From Sphingomonas cannabina (lineage in GTDB: Bacteria > Pseudomonadota > Alphaproteobacteria > Sphingomonadales > Sphingomonadaceae), in assembly GCF_021391395.1 (NCBI RefSeq), contig NZ_CP090059.1, positions 2,589,001-2,653,000 on the forward strand: 64,000 bases of DNA. Direction: 5' to 3'. The translations under genes and the position numbers were made by a program. Under the pieces are notes generated by a model. The model was not told the origin of the DNA and ran no database searches. It worked only from the letters and a program-made list of their open reading frames with translations. This document shows positions 39,602-51,545 of this stretch, piece after piece; within the stretch, counting starts at the first letter, position 1; each line of letters starts with the position of its first letter.

Positions 39602-41571
39602 GCCGTCCACTCCTTCACTTTGGCGAGGACCTGGGGCGCGATCTTGTCCGCCGTCAGTCCGAAATAATCGTAGAGCGCCTCCGCCGGCGCCGAGGCACCG
39701 AAGCGGTCGATGCCGAAACGCAGCCCATCGAGGCCGGTATAGCGTTCCCATCCCATCGTCGTTCCAGCCTCGATCGACACGCGGAGCGGGCCTTGGGGCA
39801 GGATGTCGGCACGATAGTCGGGCGATTGCGCGTCGAAGCGCGACCAGCAGGGCATGGACACCACATCGGCACCCACGCCCGCCTCTTCAAGCCTGGCGGC
39901 GACCGCGACGGCGATCTCGACCTCCGAGCCGGTGGCGATCAGCACCACCCTGCGCTCCGCCTCGGCGGCTTTCAGGCGATAGGCGCCCTTCGCCGCCAGC
40001 ATCTCGCCGTCGTGGCGAAGCTGCGGCAGGTTCTGCCGGGTGAGCGCGAGCAGCGACGGGCCGCCCTCGTTCTCCAGGCTCGCCGCCCAGGCCTCGGCGG
40101 TCTCGACCACGTCGCAGGGGCGCCACACCTCCAGGTTCGGGATCGTGCGCAGCGACATGAGATGCTCGATCGGCTGGTGCGTCGGCCCGTCCTCGCCGAG
40201 GCCGATCGAGTCGTGCGTCATCACATAGACGACGCGCGCCCGCTGGAGCGCCGACAGGCGGATCGCCGGCCGGGCATAGTCGGAGAAGACCAGGAAGGTG
40301 CCACCATAGGGGATCACGCCCCCGTGCAGCGCCATGCCGTTCATCGCCGCGCCCATGCCGAACTCGCGGATGCCGTAATAGACATAGCGCCCGGCATAAT
40401 CGTCGCGGGTCAGCGGACCGGTGGCGGCGGTCTTGGTGTTGTTGGAGCCGGTGAGGTCGGCCGAACCGCCGACCAGCTCGGGCACCGCCACGGTGAGCGC
40501 GTCCAGCGCCAGCTCGGAGGCCTTGCGCGTCGCGACCTTCTGCGGCTCGGCGAACAGCTTGGCGATATGGCCGGCGATGCCGGTATCGGCGGGAAGATCG
40601 CCCGCGACCCGGCGCTCGAATTCCGCGCGTTTGTCGGAGCTTGCGAGCCGATTCTCCCATTCAGCGCGAGGCTCGGCACCACGCTTGCCGGCAGCGAGCC
40701 AGGCTTCGCGCACGTCCTCCGGCACCTCGAACGGTGCCGCGGTCCAGCCGAGCTCGACCCGCGCCGCGGCGACCTCGTCCTTACCCAGCGGCGAGCCATG
40801 GGTCTTGGAGGTGCCCTGCTTGTTGGGCGCGCCCTTGCCGATGATCGTGCGGCAGCGGACCAGCGACGGCCGCGGATCGGCGATCGCCGCGTCGAAGGCG
40901 GCGGCGATGCTCGCCGGATCATGCCCGTCGCACTCGACCGTGTGCCAGCCGGTCGCGGCATAGCGCGCCGGGATGTCCTCGTCGGTCGACAGCGAGGTCG
41001 GGCCGTCGATGGTGATCTTGTTGTCGTCCCACAGCACGATCAGCCGGCCGAGCTTCAGATGCCCGGCAAGCCCGATCGCCTCATGGTTGACGCCCTCCAT
41101 CAGGCATCCGTCGCCAGCGATCACCCATGTGCGATGGTCGACCAGATCGTCGCCGAACCCGGCATTGAGGTGCCGCTCGGCGATCGCCATGCCGACGGCC
41201 ATCGCCAGCCCCTGCCCCAGCGGCCCGGTGGTGCATTCGACGCCCGGCAGCTCGAAATTCTCCGGATGGCCGGCGCAAGGGCTGCCGAGCTGCCGGAAAT
41301 TGCGGATATCCTCGATGGTGGGACGCGCATAGCCGGTCAGGTACAGCAGCGAATAGATCAGCATCGATCCATGCCCCGCCGACAGCACGAAACGGTCGCG
41401 GTCCGGCCATTTGGGATCGGCGGGATCGAACTTGAGATAGCGGGTGAACAGCACCGTCGCGACGTCGGCCATGCCCATCGGCATGCCGGGATGGCCGGAG
41501 TTGGCCGCCTCGACCGCATCCATCGAAAGGGCGCGGATGGCATTGGCCTGGGCGGTGAAAATCTGATCCAT
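39598..41571 (-). CDS. tkt: transketolase
   Basis: A 657-residue ThDP enzyme of the pentose phosphate pathway. Domain 1 shows [17 protein letters not shown], the ThDP motif [13 protein letters not shown] to DDNKITIDG; domain 2 shows [13 protein letters not shown] and [20 protein letters not shown]; a C-terminal domain follows. It is the first gene of the operon tkt-gap-MOSC-pgk-VOC and is divergent from the zapA unit. Confidence 0.98.
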
Positions 41572-41695
41572 GCGCGATCCTGGCAATGGGTGATGCCGGC
41601 GACTCACCGGCCGCGCTGCCTTTCGCGAGCAAACCCCGCCGCGTCAACCGCGGGGCGAACTTGCCGCGCCGCAATGTTGGGGCTACATCTTCGGA

Positions 41696-41884
41696 ATGGC
41701 GGACCAAGCGCCTGAAATTGCACTGCGCAGGATCGAGGACGCGCTGGCGCGGATCGAAACGGCCGCCGCGCGGCTGCGCACCGGAACCCCCGGCCTCGAA
41801 CGTCGACATGAGCGGTTGCGCGAACGCGTCGAGGCCGCGATCGCCGCGCTCGACGAGATCATCGCACGGGAAGATGAAGGCTGA
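41696..41884 (+). CDS. small coiled-coil protein upstream of zapA (62 aa)
   Basis: A 62-residue protein that is almost all charged helix (IALRRIEDALARIETAAARL, then LERRHERLRERVEAAIAALD). The heptad-like pattern suggests a coiled coil. Its stop overlaps the zapA ATG (TGATG), so both are translated together. No named family is recognised. By analogy with other Z-ring accessory proteins, it may pair with ZapA, but this is inferred from position and shape only. Confidence 0.8.
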   Translation: MADQAPEIALRRIEDALARIETAAARLRTGTPGLERRHERLRERVEAAIAALDEIIAREDEG

Positions 41885-42192
41885 TGGCCGAGGTCCAGCT
41901 CATCATCGGCGGCCGCAGCCACACCGTCGCCTGCCGCGACGGCGAAGAGGCCGAACTGGAGGCACTAGGCCGCCGGCTCGACCGCCACGCCGACGCCGCC
42001 GCCCGTGCGGCCGGATCGGCGGGCGGCGAACGGATGATGCTGTTCATCGCGCTGATGCTCGCCGACGAGCTCGCCGAGACCGAGCGGACGCGCGGCGACG
42101 GAGACGGAAACGTGGCCGCCGTGCTGCAGCATATCGCCAGGCGGCTCGAATCGGTCGCGACAGCCCTTGAGAACGGGCCCGTGCAGCTCTAG
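41884..42192 (+). CDS. zapA: cell division protein ZapA
   Basis: A 102-residue protein that bundles FtsZ filaments. The N-terminal domain begins VQLIIGGRSHTVACRDGEEA and LEALGRRLDRHADAA, and the C-terminal helix (MMLFIALMLADELAETER) forms the dimer coiled coil. The position directly before the 6S RNA locus and the folate cyclo-ligase gene is the classical zapA (ygfE)-ssrS-fau order. Confidence 0.93.
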   Translation: MAEVQLIIGGRSHTVACRDGEEAELEALGRRLDRHADAAARAAGSAGGERMMLFIALMLADELAETERTRGDGDGNVAAVLQHIARRLESVATALENGPVQL

Positions 42193-42200
42193 ATAGGGCA

Positions 42201-42362
42201 ACGGCGGGCACTGCCCGGTACGAGCCTCCAAATATCCCTGAGGCTATTCATCATCCATGGGGGCTGTCCCTGCGCAGATCCTGGTCTGTCGTACATGGTC
42301 CCCACCTGACGTACTGTGCGTCAGAGGATATCGTGGCATACGGCCACGGCGGTCCCGCCACC
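42201..42362 (+). ncRNA. ssrS: 6S RNA (candidate)
   Basis: About 190 bp separate zapA and the cyclo-ligase gene, far more than the other gaps in this unit. The stretch can form a long closed rod: GGCGGG at 42203-42208 pairs with CCCGCC at 42354-42359, and GCCTC near 42224 can pair with GAGGC near 42239 as an internal hairpin. A purine/pyrimidine-rich centre follows. 6S RNA mimics an open promoter and inhibits sigma-70 polymerase. The ends are estimates, and the call rests mainly on conserved gene order. Confidence 0.7.
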
Positions 42363-42382
42363 TCTTTCCCCGAGCCTGTCCG

Positions 42383-42925
42383 ATGAGCGACGAGAAGCGC
42401 GCCCTGCGCGCCCGGATGCGCGCCGAGCGCGACGCCTTCGCGATGGCGAGCGACGCGGTGATCGCGCCGCCGCCCGAATATCTCGCGCGGCTGGCACCGG
42501 GCGTGATCGTCGCATCCTACGTCCCGATGGGCAGCGAAGCGGACCCAAGCCCGCTCGCCGCCGCCGCCCGAGCCGCCGGCGCCACGCTGGCGCTGCCGCA
42601 TGTCGTCGACCGGCGGGGCGAGCTGCGTTTCTTCCCCTGGCGGGACGGCGACCCGCTCCACCCCGGCCCGTTCGGCCTGCGCCAGCCCGCCTGCAACGGC
42701 GAGGAGCTGGCGCCCGCGATCATCCTGACCCCGCTGGTCGCCTTCGACGATTCGCTCAACCGACTGGGCCAGGGCGCCGGCCACTATGACCGCGCCTTCG
42801 CCCGCTATCCCGACGCGTGGCGGCTCGGCATCGCCTGGTCGGTGCAGCGCCTGCTCGCGATCGACACCGATCCCTGGGACGTGCCGCTCCACGCGGTCGT
42901 CACCGAACAAGGACTGCTGCCGTGA
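42383..42925 (+). CDS. fau: 5-formyltetrahydrofolate cyclo-ligase
   Basis: A 180-residue enzyme converting 5-formyl-THF to 5,10-methenyl-THF with ATP. It starts with the basic KRALRARMRAERDAF helix. The ATP/substrate loop is LNRLGQGAGHYDRAFA near residue 130 and PLVAFDDSLNRLG is typical. The protein is a little short of some homologues, but the domain is complete. It overlaps the DUF2842 gene by 4 bp (GTGA). Confidence 0.93.
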   Translation: MSDEKRALRARMRAERDAFAMASDAVIAPPPEYLARLAPGVIVASYVPMGSEADPSPLAAAARAAGATLALPHVVDRRGELRFFPWRDGDPLHPGPFGLRQPACNGEELAPAIILTPLVAFDDSLNRLGQGAGHYDRAFARYPDAWRLGIAWSVQRLLAIDTDPWDVPLHAVVTEQGLLP

Positions 42926-43143
42926 CTCCCGAAACCAAGCCGAGCTGGCGCAAGCCCGCCGGCATGTTCGCCCTGCTCGCCTATATCGCCGTCTGGGTGG
43001 TGCTGGTCGCCAGCTTCTCGGGCGTGATCGGCGCGCTCGCCTGGCCGCTGCAGCTGGTCATTTACCTCGTCGCCGGGATCGCCTGGATCGCGCCGCTGAA
43101 GCCGTTGCTGCGTTGGATGGAAACGGGCCGCTGGCGCGCCTGA
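42922..43143 (+). CDS. DUF2842 family membrane protein
   Basis: A 73-residue protein with two membrane helices (FALLAYIAVWVVLVASFSG and WPLQLVIYLVAGIAWIAPL). The start KPSWRKPAGM and the end LKPLLRWMETGRW fit DUF2842, an alphaproteobacterial family of unknown function. The GTG start overlaps the cyclo-ligase stop. Confidence 0.87.
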   Translation: MTPETKPSWRKPAGMFALLAYIAVWVVLVASFSGVIGALAWPLQLVIYLVAGIAWIAPLKPLLRWMETGRWRA

Positions 43144-43166
43144 TTCCCGGTATCGATTACCAGGAA

Positions 43167-43243
<77 letters not shown>

Positions 43244-43278
43244 GTATCGCTGCGAGAGCGCGGCACCTAGAGCCCGCC

Positions 43279-44532
43279 CTACCCCCTGTCAACCGGTGTT
43301 TCGCCGCCTTTTTTCACGCGCAGCCGCGGCCCCTCGCTCTCGCCGTGCACCAGCGTACCGTGCTCGAACAGGAATCCGGCGATGTCGGGCTTGCCGGCGG
43401 CGTTCAGGATCGTCTGGATGATGATGAGCAGCGGGACCGCGAGCAGCGCGCCCGGCGTCCCCCACACCCAGCCCCAGAAGCTCAGCGAGATCAGGATCAG
43501 GATCGGGTTGATGGTCAGCCGGTGCCCGACGATGAACGGCGTCACCGCATTCGCCTCGAGCAGGTGGCAGCCGACCATGACCGCCGCCGGCAGCAGCGCC
43601 AGCCACAGATCGTCGAAGGTCATCAGGCCGCCGAGCGCGAGCAGCGCCGCCGCCAGGATCGGCCCGAAATAGGGGATATAATTGAGCAGCGCGACCACGC
43701 CGCCCCACATCAGCGGCGTCGGCATCCCGATCAGATAGAGCGCCGCGGCGACGATCAGCCCCAGCGACACGTTGATCGCGGTGATCGTGCCGAGATAGGC
43801 GGAGGTATCGTCGACCACGTCCTGGATCACGCGCGCGGTGGCGAGCGCGCCGCCGAAGCTGGTGCGGCTGGTGATCCACTTGCGCCGCGTCCGCGTCCAG
43901 CCCGCCAGGAAGAAGTAGACCACCAGCACGCCGTAGAACATCTCGATGAACGCCGACGGCGCCGAGGTCGCGAACAGCTCGACCACCGAGCGCGGCGGCG
44001 CGGTCGGCGCCACCACCGGCTGGCGGGCCGGGACCTCCGCCATCTGGCGCAGCGTCTTGTTCACCAGCTTCTCAAGGTTCGAGTAGAAATCGATCACCGG
44101 CGCGATGTTGGTCTGGATCTTGTCGATCCGCTCGGGAAGCACCCGCACCCATTGCCACGCCGGCACCACGATCGAGGCGAGCGCGATATTGGCCGCGATC
44201 AGGAACAGCAGCACGCAGATCAGCGCTGCGAGGCCGGAGGGGACATGATGTTCCTCCAGCCATTCGAGCAACGGCACCAGCGCGATCGCGACGACGATCG
44301 CGGCGGTGGTGGGCAGGAAGAACGACGATCCCGCCTGGAGCGCGAAAGGCAAGGCGACGACGAGCCCGACGCCGGCGATCAGCGTGAGTCCGGCGAGCAG
44401 GCGATCGCGCCGCAGGACCTCGACCTCCTCGGCGTCTCCCTTGCCGTGTGACGGAGGCGGCGCCGCCGCTGCAGTCGCCTCGACGATCGCGTCGGCGTCG
44501 GCTTTGCTGATCTTCGCCGGCTTCTCGTTCAC
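43279..44532 (-). CDS. AI-2E family transporter (permease)
   Basis: A 417-residue membrane protein of the PerM/TqsA/YdiK family. Two N-terminal helices precede a long periplasmic or cytoplasmic helical part (VRVLPERIDKIQTNIAPVID), and the C-terminal half has the family signature GVVALLNYIPYFGPILAA and PFIVGHRLTINPILIL. Members export autoinducer-2 or act as Na+/H+ antiporters; the role here is not decided. The GTG at 44532 is chosen (AAAGG eight bases upstream). It is downstream of no other gene and divergent from glpK. Confidence 0.88.
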   Translation of the reverse strand: MNEKPAKISKADADAIVEATAAAAPPPSHGKGDAEEVEVLRRDRLLAGLTLIAGVGLVVALPFALQAGSSFFLPTTAAIVVAIALVPLLEWLEEHHVPSGLAALICVLLFLIAANIALASIVVPAWQWVRVLPERIDKIQTNIAPVIDFYSNLEKLVNKTLRQMAEVPARQPVVAPTAPPRSVVELFATSAPSAFIEMFYGVLVVYFFLAGWTRTRRKWITSRTSFGGALATARVIQDVVDDTSAYLGTITAINVSLGLIVAAALYLIGMPTPLMWGGVVALLNYIPYFGPILAAALLALGGLMTFDDLWLALLPAAVMVGCHLLEANAVTPFIVGHRLTINPILILISLSFWGWVWGTPGALLAVPLLIIIQTILNAAGKPDIAGFLFEHGTLVHGESEGPRLRVKKGGETPVDRG

Positions 44533-44648
44533 GCAACACACCTTTCCGGCGGACTGTAGCGGCAATTCCCCGTCGGAGAAAAGCGGGCTCGGGGATTGGC
44601 TCCCCCTCGGATTTATGGATCAGCCGGAAATGCTTTAGCCTCCCTCTC

Positions 44649-46133
44649 ATGACCGACCACCTGCTCGTCATCGACGAAGGCACCACCTCCACCCGCGCGA
44701 TGTTGTTCGCCGCCGACGGCCGCTGCCTCGCCATGGCGCAGGAGGAACTGGAGCAGCATTACCCCCGCCCCGGATGGGTCGAGCATGACGCAGCGGAGAT
44801 CTGGGCCAAGAGCGCCCGCTGCGCCGCGGCGATGGTCGAGCGCGCCGGCGGGGCCGAGTGCATCGCCGCGATCGGCATCACCAACCAGCGCGAGACGGTC
44901 GTGTTCTGGGACAAGCGCACTGGCGAGCCGCTCGCGCCCGCGATCGTGTGGCAGGACCGGCGCACCGCCGGGCTCTGCCGCCGGCTCAAGGAGCGCGGCG
45001 AGGAACCGGGCGTGCAGGCGCGCACCGGCCTGCTGCTCGATCCCTATTTCTCGGGCACCAAGATCGCCTGGGCCTATGATCAATGGCCGCAGCTGCGCGA
45101 GGCCGGCGATCGGCTCGCGGTCGGGACGGTCGAGAGCTGGCTGGTCTGGAAGCTGACCGCCAACGAGACTCGCGGCGGCCTCCACGTCACCGACGCCACC
45201 AATGCCTCGCGCACGCTGCTGATGGGGCTCGGCAGCGGGCAATGGGACGACGGGCTCACCGAACTGTTCGACGTGCCGCGCCGGGCCTTGCCGGAGATCG
45301 TCGACTGTGCCGGCCGCTTCGGCACCACAGCGCTGTTCGGCGGCGAGATTCCGGTCTCAGGCCTCGCCGGCGACCAGCAGGCGGCGACGATCGGCCAGTC
45401 CTGCCTCGCGCCCGGCGACAGCAAGGGCACGTTCGGCACCGGCGCCTTCGTGCTCACCCAATATGGCGCGCGCGTGCCCGTCTCGCGCAACCGGCTGCTC
45501 GCCACGGTCGCCTGGCAGCTCGGCGGGCGGCGCGCCTATGCGCTGGAGGGATCGGTGTTCGTCGCCGGCAGCCTGATCAAATGGCTGCGCGACAGCCTGG
45601 GCCTGATCGCCACCGCGGAGGAGACGGCGGCGCTGGCCGCGAGCGTCGCGGACAATGCCGGCGTCTATTGCGTCCCCGCTCTCTCCGGCCTCGGCGCACC
45701 CTGGTGGGAGCCGGAGGCGCGCGGCAGCCTGTCCGGCCTGTCCTTCACCGCGACGCGTGCGCACATCGTCCGGGCGGCGCTGGAGGCGATGGCGCACCAG
45801 GCGCACGACCTCAAGACCGCCTTCGCCGCCGACGGCGCCGACTGGTCGTGCCTTCGCATCGACGGCGGCATGGTCGCCAACGACTGGATGGCGCAGGACA
45901 TGGCCGACATGCTGGGGATCGAGGTCGAGCGGCCCGCGTTCGCCGAGACCACCGGGCTCGGCGCGGCGATGCTGGCGGGCGTCGGCTGCGGCCTGTTCGC
46001 GAGCCTCGAGGAGGCGGCGGCGATGCGCGGCAGGGTCGAGACCTTCACGCCCCGGCTGGCCGAGGATGAGCGGCGAGCGCGGCTCGACGGATGGGCGCGT
46101 GCGGTGCGAAGCGTGATCGAGGGAGCGCGCTGA
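44649..46133 (+). CDS. glpK: glycerol kinase
   Basis: A 494-residue FGGY kinase producing glycerol-3-phosphate. Motifs: IDEGTTSTRAML at residues 8-19, GITNQRETVVFW, DRRTAGLCRRL, GTFGTGAFVL for the ATP site, and LRIDGGMVANDWMAQDMAD. No glpF, glpD or glpR is adjacent, so it is a lone salvage gene here. It ends 6 bp before the convergent acyl-CoA ligase. Confidence 0.97.
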   Translation: MTDHLLVIDEGTTSTRAMLFAADGRCLAMAQEELEQHYPRPGWVEHDAAEIWAKSARCAAAMVERAGGAECIAAIGITNQRETVVFWDKRTGEPLAPAIVWQDRRTAGLCRRLKERGEEPGVQARTGLLLDPYFSGTKIAWAYDQWPQLREAGDRLAVGTVESWLVWKLTANETRGGLHVTDATNASRTLLMGLGSGQWDDGLTELFDVPRRALPEIVDCAGRFGTTALFGGEIPVSGLAGDQQAATIGQSCLAPGDSKGTFGTGAFVLTQYGARVPVSRNRLLATVAWQLGGRRAYALEGSVFVAGSLIKWLRDSLGLIATAEETAALAASVADNAGVYCVPALSGLGAPWWEPEARGSLSGLSFTATRAHIVRAALEAMAHQAHDLKTAFAADGADWSCLRIDGGMVANDWMAQDMADMLGIEVERPAFAETTGLGAAMLAGVGCGLFASLEEAAAMRGRVETFTPRLAEDERRARLDGWARAVRSVIEGAR

Positions 46134-46139
46134 GCGACC

Positions 46140-47891
<1,752 letters not shown>

Positions 47892-48056
47892 ATCTCTCTC
47901 CACTCGAAATCCGGGTCACTCGAAACTCGGGTTTGTGCGTGACCGCCTCTTTTCACAAAGGTTAGTGTTGATTCACGCGACGCTCAAGGCAATAGAAGCG
48001 CCTCGCCTGCCGGACACGGCCGGAGCAACGATTTGAAACAGTGGTATGGAGGAGAG

Positions 48057-49277
48057 ATGGAGCTGGCGCGGCCCGAGGATCACGGTTTCGACCGCGCCCG
48101 CCTCGCGCGAATCGATGCGCTGCTCGACGAGCGCTACGTCGCTTCCGGCAAGCTTCCCCACGCCCAGATCCTGATCGCCCGCGATGGCGAGATCGTCCAT
48201 TTCGCCAGCCTCGGCGCCGCGCGCGAGGGCGGCGCGCCGGTCGACGAGACCAGCCTGTTCCGCATCGCCAGCATGACCAAGCCGATCACCTCGATCGCCT
48301 TCATGATGCTGGTCGAGGAGGGCAAGGTCGCGCTCGACACGCCGGTCCACCACATCCTGCCCGAGTTCAAGGGCATCGGCGTCTACGACGGCGGCGGTGG
48401 CGGCGTGCCCTTTGTCACCAAACCGACCGCCGAGCCGATGCGGATGGTCGACCTGCTCCGCCACACCTCCGGCCTCACCTATGGCTTCCAGAACCGCTCC
48501 AACGTCGATGCCGCTTATCGCGCGAGCAAGCTCGAGGCATGGTACGACAACCTCGATCTCGACGGCTTCGTCGCCGCGCTGGCTAAGCTGCCGCTCGAAT
48601 TCTCCCCGGGCGAGGCATGGAACTATTCGGTGTCGACCGACGTGCTCGGCGCCGTCGTCCAGCGCATCGCCGGCAAGCCGCTGCCGGAGGTCTTCCGCGA
48701 ACGCATCTTTGCCCCGCTCGGCATGGACGACACCTTCTTCCAGGTGCCGGCGGACAAGCTCCACCGGCTGACCGACTGCTACACCTTCGTGCCCGACAAG
48801 GGCCGCATCATGTACGATCGCGGCGAGGAGTCGGCCTGGGCCAGGCCCCAGACGCTGACCTCGGGCGGCGGCGGGCTGGTGTCGAGCGCGCTCGATTATC
48901 ACCGCTTCTGCCGCATGTGCCTGAACGGCGGCGAGCTGGACGGCGTGCGGCTGGTCTCGCGCAAGACGATCGAGCTGATGACGCTCAACCACCTGCCCGG
49001 CAAATCCGACCTCGCCACCATGTCGCGCTCATTGTTCAGCGAGACCCAGAACGCCGGCACCGGCTTCGGCCTCGGCTTCGCGGTGACGCAGGATGTCGCG
49101 AAGTCGATGATCCCGGGCAGCGTCGGCGAATATTATTGGGGCGGCATGTTCTCAACCGCCTTCTTCATCGATCCGGTCGAGCGCGTCACCATGGTCTTCA
49201 TGACCCAGATGTCGCCCTCCAATACCTATCCGATCCGGCGCGAGCTCAAGACGCTGATCTACTCGGCGTTGACCTAA
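48057..49277 (+). CDS. class C beta-lactamase-fold serine hydrolase
   Basis: A 406-residue protein of the beta-lactamase/EstB family. The nucleophile motif SMTK is at residues 72-75, the Tyr-containing motif is NYSVSTDVLG, and the third motif region lies near GEYYWGGMFSTAFF, where the usual KTG/HTG is replaced by WGG, as in esterases. No signal peptide is visible, so it is probably a cytoplasmic esterase or amidase, not a drug-resistance enzyme. The ATG at 48057 has GGAGGAGAG upstream. Confidence 0.9.
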   Translation: MELARPEDHGFDRARLARIDALLDERYVASGKLPHAQILIARDGEIVHFASLGAAREGGAPVDETSLFRIASMTKPITSIAFMMLVEEGKVALDTPVHHILPEFKGIGVYDGGGGGVPFVTKPTAEPMRMVDLLRHTSGLTYGFQNRSNVDAAYRASKLEAWYDNLDLDGFVAALAKLPLEFSPGEAWNYSVSTDVLGAVVQRIAGKPLPEVFRERIFAPLGMDDTFFQVPADKLHRLTDCYTFVPDKGRIMYDRGEESAWARPQTLTSGGGGLVSSALDYHRFCRMCLNGGELDGVRLVSRKTIELMTLNHLPGKSDLATMSRSLFSETQNAGTGFGLGFAVTQDVAKSMIPGSVGEYYWGGMFSTAFFIDPVERVTMVFMTQMSPSNTYPIRRELKTLIYSALT

Positions 49278-49279
49278 TT

Positions 49280-49358
49280 CCCACGCTCCTGCGGAAGCAG
49301 GAGCCCTGAGTTACCGGGCCGACGCGTGCGGCCACAGCTCCTGCTTCCGCAGGAGCAC
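49280..49358. repeat. intergenic inverted repeat, family E (ctcctgcggaagcaggagc type), copy 1
   Basis: Left arm GCTCCTGCGGAAGCAGGAGC and right arm GCTCCTGCTTCCGCAGGAGC are each palindromic and complementary to each other. It lies between the hydrolase stop and the ribosome-binding site of the next gene. Confidence 0.75.
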
Positions 49359-49372
49359 CAGAGGAGAAGAAG

Positions 49373-51415
49373 ATGTCCACCACCTTGGCCGCTACCCCCG
49401 TCCGCACCGAACGCCACGACGACGTCCTCGTCATCATCTCCGACAACCCGCCGGTGAACGCGCTCGGCGCCGGGGTGCGCCAGGGATTGGACGCCGGCAT
49501 CAAGGAAGCCGCCGCCGATCCGGCGATCAAGGCGGTAGTGATCCGCTGCGACGGCCGCACTTTCTTCGCCGGCGCCGACATCACCGAGTTCGGCAAGCCC
49601 CCGGTCGAGCCCTGGCTGCCCGCCGTGGTCGACGCGATCGAGGCGCTCGACAAGCCGGTGGTGGCGGCGATCCACGGCACCGCGTTCGGCGGCGGCTGCG
49701 AGGTGGCGCTCGGTTGCCATTACCGCATCGCCGTGCCCTCGGCGAAGCTCGGCACGCCCGAGGTCAAGCTCGGCCTGCTCCCCGGCGCGGGCGGCACCCA
49801 GCGCATTCCGCGTATCGCCGGCGTCAAGCTGGCGCTGGAGATGACCGCGCTCGGCGACCCGATCTCCGCCGAACGGGCACTCGACGCAGGTCTCATCGAC
49901 CGCCTCGCCGGCGAGGACAGCCTGGAGCCCGATGCGGTCACCTTCGCCCGCGAAGTCGCCGACTGGCGCCCCCTGCCCCGCGCCTCGGAAAAGAGCGTGA
50001 CGCCCGATCCCGAGGCGGTCGAGGCATTCAGACAAGCCAACGCCCGCCGCTTCCGCGGCTTCGAGGCGCCGTTCGCCAACATCGCCTGCGTCGAGAAGGC
50101 GGCGTCCGGCGCGAGCTTCGCCGACGGCATCGCCTTCGAGCGGCAGGAATTCATGAAGCTGATGATGGGCACCCAATCGGCCGCCCAGCGCCATATCTTC
50201 TTCGCCGAGCGCAAGGCCTCGAAGATCGACGACGTGCCCGAGGACACCAAGCTGCGCGACATCCGCAAGGTCGGCGTGATCGGCGCCGGCACGATGGGCG
50301 GCGGCATCAGCATGAACTTCCTGTCCGCCGGCATCCCGGTGACGATCGTCGAGATGGCGCAGGAGGCGCTCGATCGCGGCACGGCCACGATCCGCAAGAA
50401 CTACGAGGCCACGGCCGCCAAGGGCCGCATCACCGCCGCGCAGGTCGAAAAGGCGATGGGCCTGCTCACTCCCACGCTCGACTTCGACGCCCTCGCCAAC
50501 TGCGACCTCGTCATCGAGGCGGTCTATGAGAGCATGGACGTCAAGAAGGAGGTGTTCGGCAAGCTCGATCATGTAGCCAAGCCCGGTGCGATCCTCGCCT
50601 CCAACACCAGCTACCTCAACATCGACGAGATCGCCGCGGCCATCTCACGGCCTGAGGATGTGCTGGGGATGCACTTCTTCTCGCCCGCCAACGTGATGAA
50701 GCTGCTCGAGGTCGTGCGCGGGGCGAAAACCGCACCCGACGTGCTGGCGACGGTGATGGCGCTCGCCAAGACGATCCGCAAGGTCGCGGTGGTCGCCGGC
50801 GTCTGCTTCGGCTTCATCGGCAACCGCATGCTGATGCCGCGTCAGATCGAGGCCAACAAGCTCCTGATGGAGGGCGCCAGCCCCGAGCAGATCGACAAGG
50901 TCCATGTCGAGTTCGGCATGCCGATGGGCCCCTTCCAGATGAGCGACCTCGCCGGCGTCGACATCGGCTGGCACCGCGACCCGACCCGCATCGAAAGCAT
51001 CCGCGACGCGCTCTGCGCCGAGGGCCGCTGGGGCCAGAAGAAGGGCGCGGGCTTCTACGACTATGACGAGAAGCGCAATCCGACGCCGTCCCCGCGCGTC
51101 GCCGAGATCATCGAGGAGTTCCGCAAGAAGACCGGCACGCCCCAACACGCGGTGACCGACGAGGAGATCGTCGAGCGCACGCTCTACCCGATGGTCAACG
51201 AGGGCGCGAAGATCCTTGCCGAAGGGATGGCCCAGCGCGCGTCGGACATCGATGTGGTGTGGATCTACGGCTACGGCTGGCCGGTCTATCGCGGCGGGCC
51301 GATGTTCTGGGCGAACACGGTGGGGCTCAAGGCGATCGTCGACGGGCTGGAGAAGCACGGCTTCGACGTGGCCCCGCTGCTGCGCGAGAAGGCGGAGAAG
51401 GGGGAACGGTTCTGA
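49373..51415 (+). CDS. bifunctional enoyl-CoA hydratase / 3-hydroxyacyl-CoA dehydrogenase (FadJ-like)
   Basis: A 680-residue two-step beta-oxidation enzyme. The N-terminal crotonase domain (about 10-200) has the oxyanion loop [10 protein letters not shown] and both catalytic Glu residues (Glu110 in GGGCEVAL, Glu130 in [19 protein letters not shown]). The dehydrogenase part starts near residue 300 with [19 protein letters not shown] and continues with the HAD motif [15 protein letters not shown] and GFIGNRM. Two C-terminal HAD domains follow. No thiolase gene is in the window. It is preceded by GAGGAGAAG. Confidence 0.94.
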   Translation: MSTTLAATPVRTERHDDVLVIISDNPPVNALGAGVRQGLDAGIKEAAADPAIKAVVIRCDGRTFFAGADITEFGKPPVEPWLPAVVDAIEALDKPVVAAIHGTAFGGGCEVALGCHYRIAVPSAKLGTPEVKLGLLPGAGGTQRIPRIAGVKLALEMTALGDPISAERALDAGLIDRLAGEDSLEPDAVTFAREVADWRPLPRASEKSVTPDPEAVEAFRQANARRFRGFEAPFANIACVEKAASGASFADGIAFERQEFMKLMMGTQSAAQRHIFFAERKASKIDDVPEDTKLRDIRKVGVIGAGTMGGGISMNFLSAGIPVTIVEMAQEALDRGTATIRKNYEATAAKGRITAAQVEKAMGLLTPTLDFDALANCDLVIEAVYESMDVKKEVFGKLDHVAKPGAILASNTSYLNIDEIAAAISRPEDVLGMHFFSPANVMKLLEVVRGAKTAPDVLATVMALAKTIRKVAVVAGVCFGFIGNRMLMPRQIEANKLLMEGASPEQIDKVHVEFGMPMGPFQMSDLAGVDIGWHRDPTRIESIRDALCAEGRWGQKKGAGFYDYDEKRNPTPSPRVAEIIEEFRKKTGTPQHAVTDEEIVERTLYPMVNEGAKILAEGMAQRASDIDVVWIYGYGWPVYRGGPMFWANTVGLKAIVDGLEKHGFDVAPLLREKAEKGERF

Positions 51416-51430
51416 TGGAGGTGTCACGGT

Positions 51431-51541
51431 TAGCCCTCTCCCCTCCGGGGAGAGGGTTGGGAGAGGGGCAGTGCGGCAGGCGATGGTCTCTGCGAGACCC
51501 CCACCCCTCTCCCAACCCTCTCCCCAAAGGGGAGAGGGCTA
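51431..51541. repeat. intergenic inverted repeat, family C, copy 3
   Basis: It starts AGCCCTCTCCCCTCCGGGGA and GAGGGTTGGGAGAGGGG and ends with the complement CCCCTCTCCCAACCCTC and TCCCCAAAGGGGAGAGGGCT. The end merges with the next gene: the GGGGAGAGGG arm lies about 7 bases before the amidase ATG and is the only Shine-Dalgarno candidate. Confidence 0.8.
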
Positions 51542-51545
51542 AGTG

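Noticed and set aside
48057..49277. AmpC-type beta-lactamase
   Set aside because: No signal peptide and no KTG motif; the family is mainly esterases and the neighbours are catabolic.
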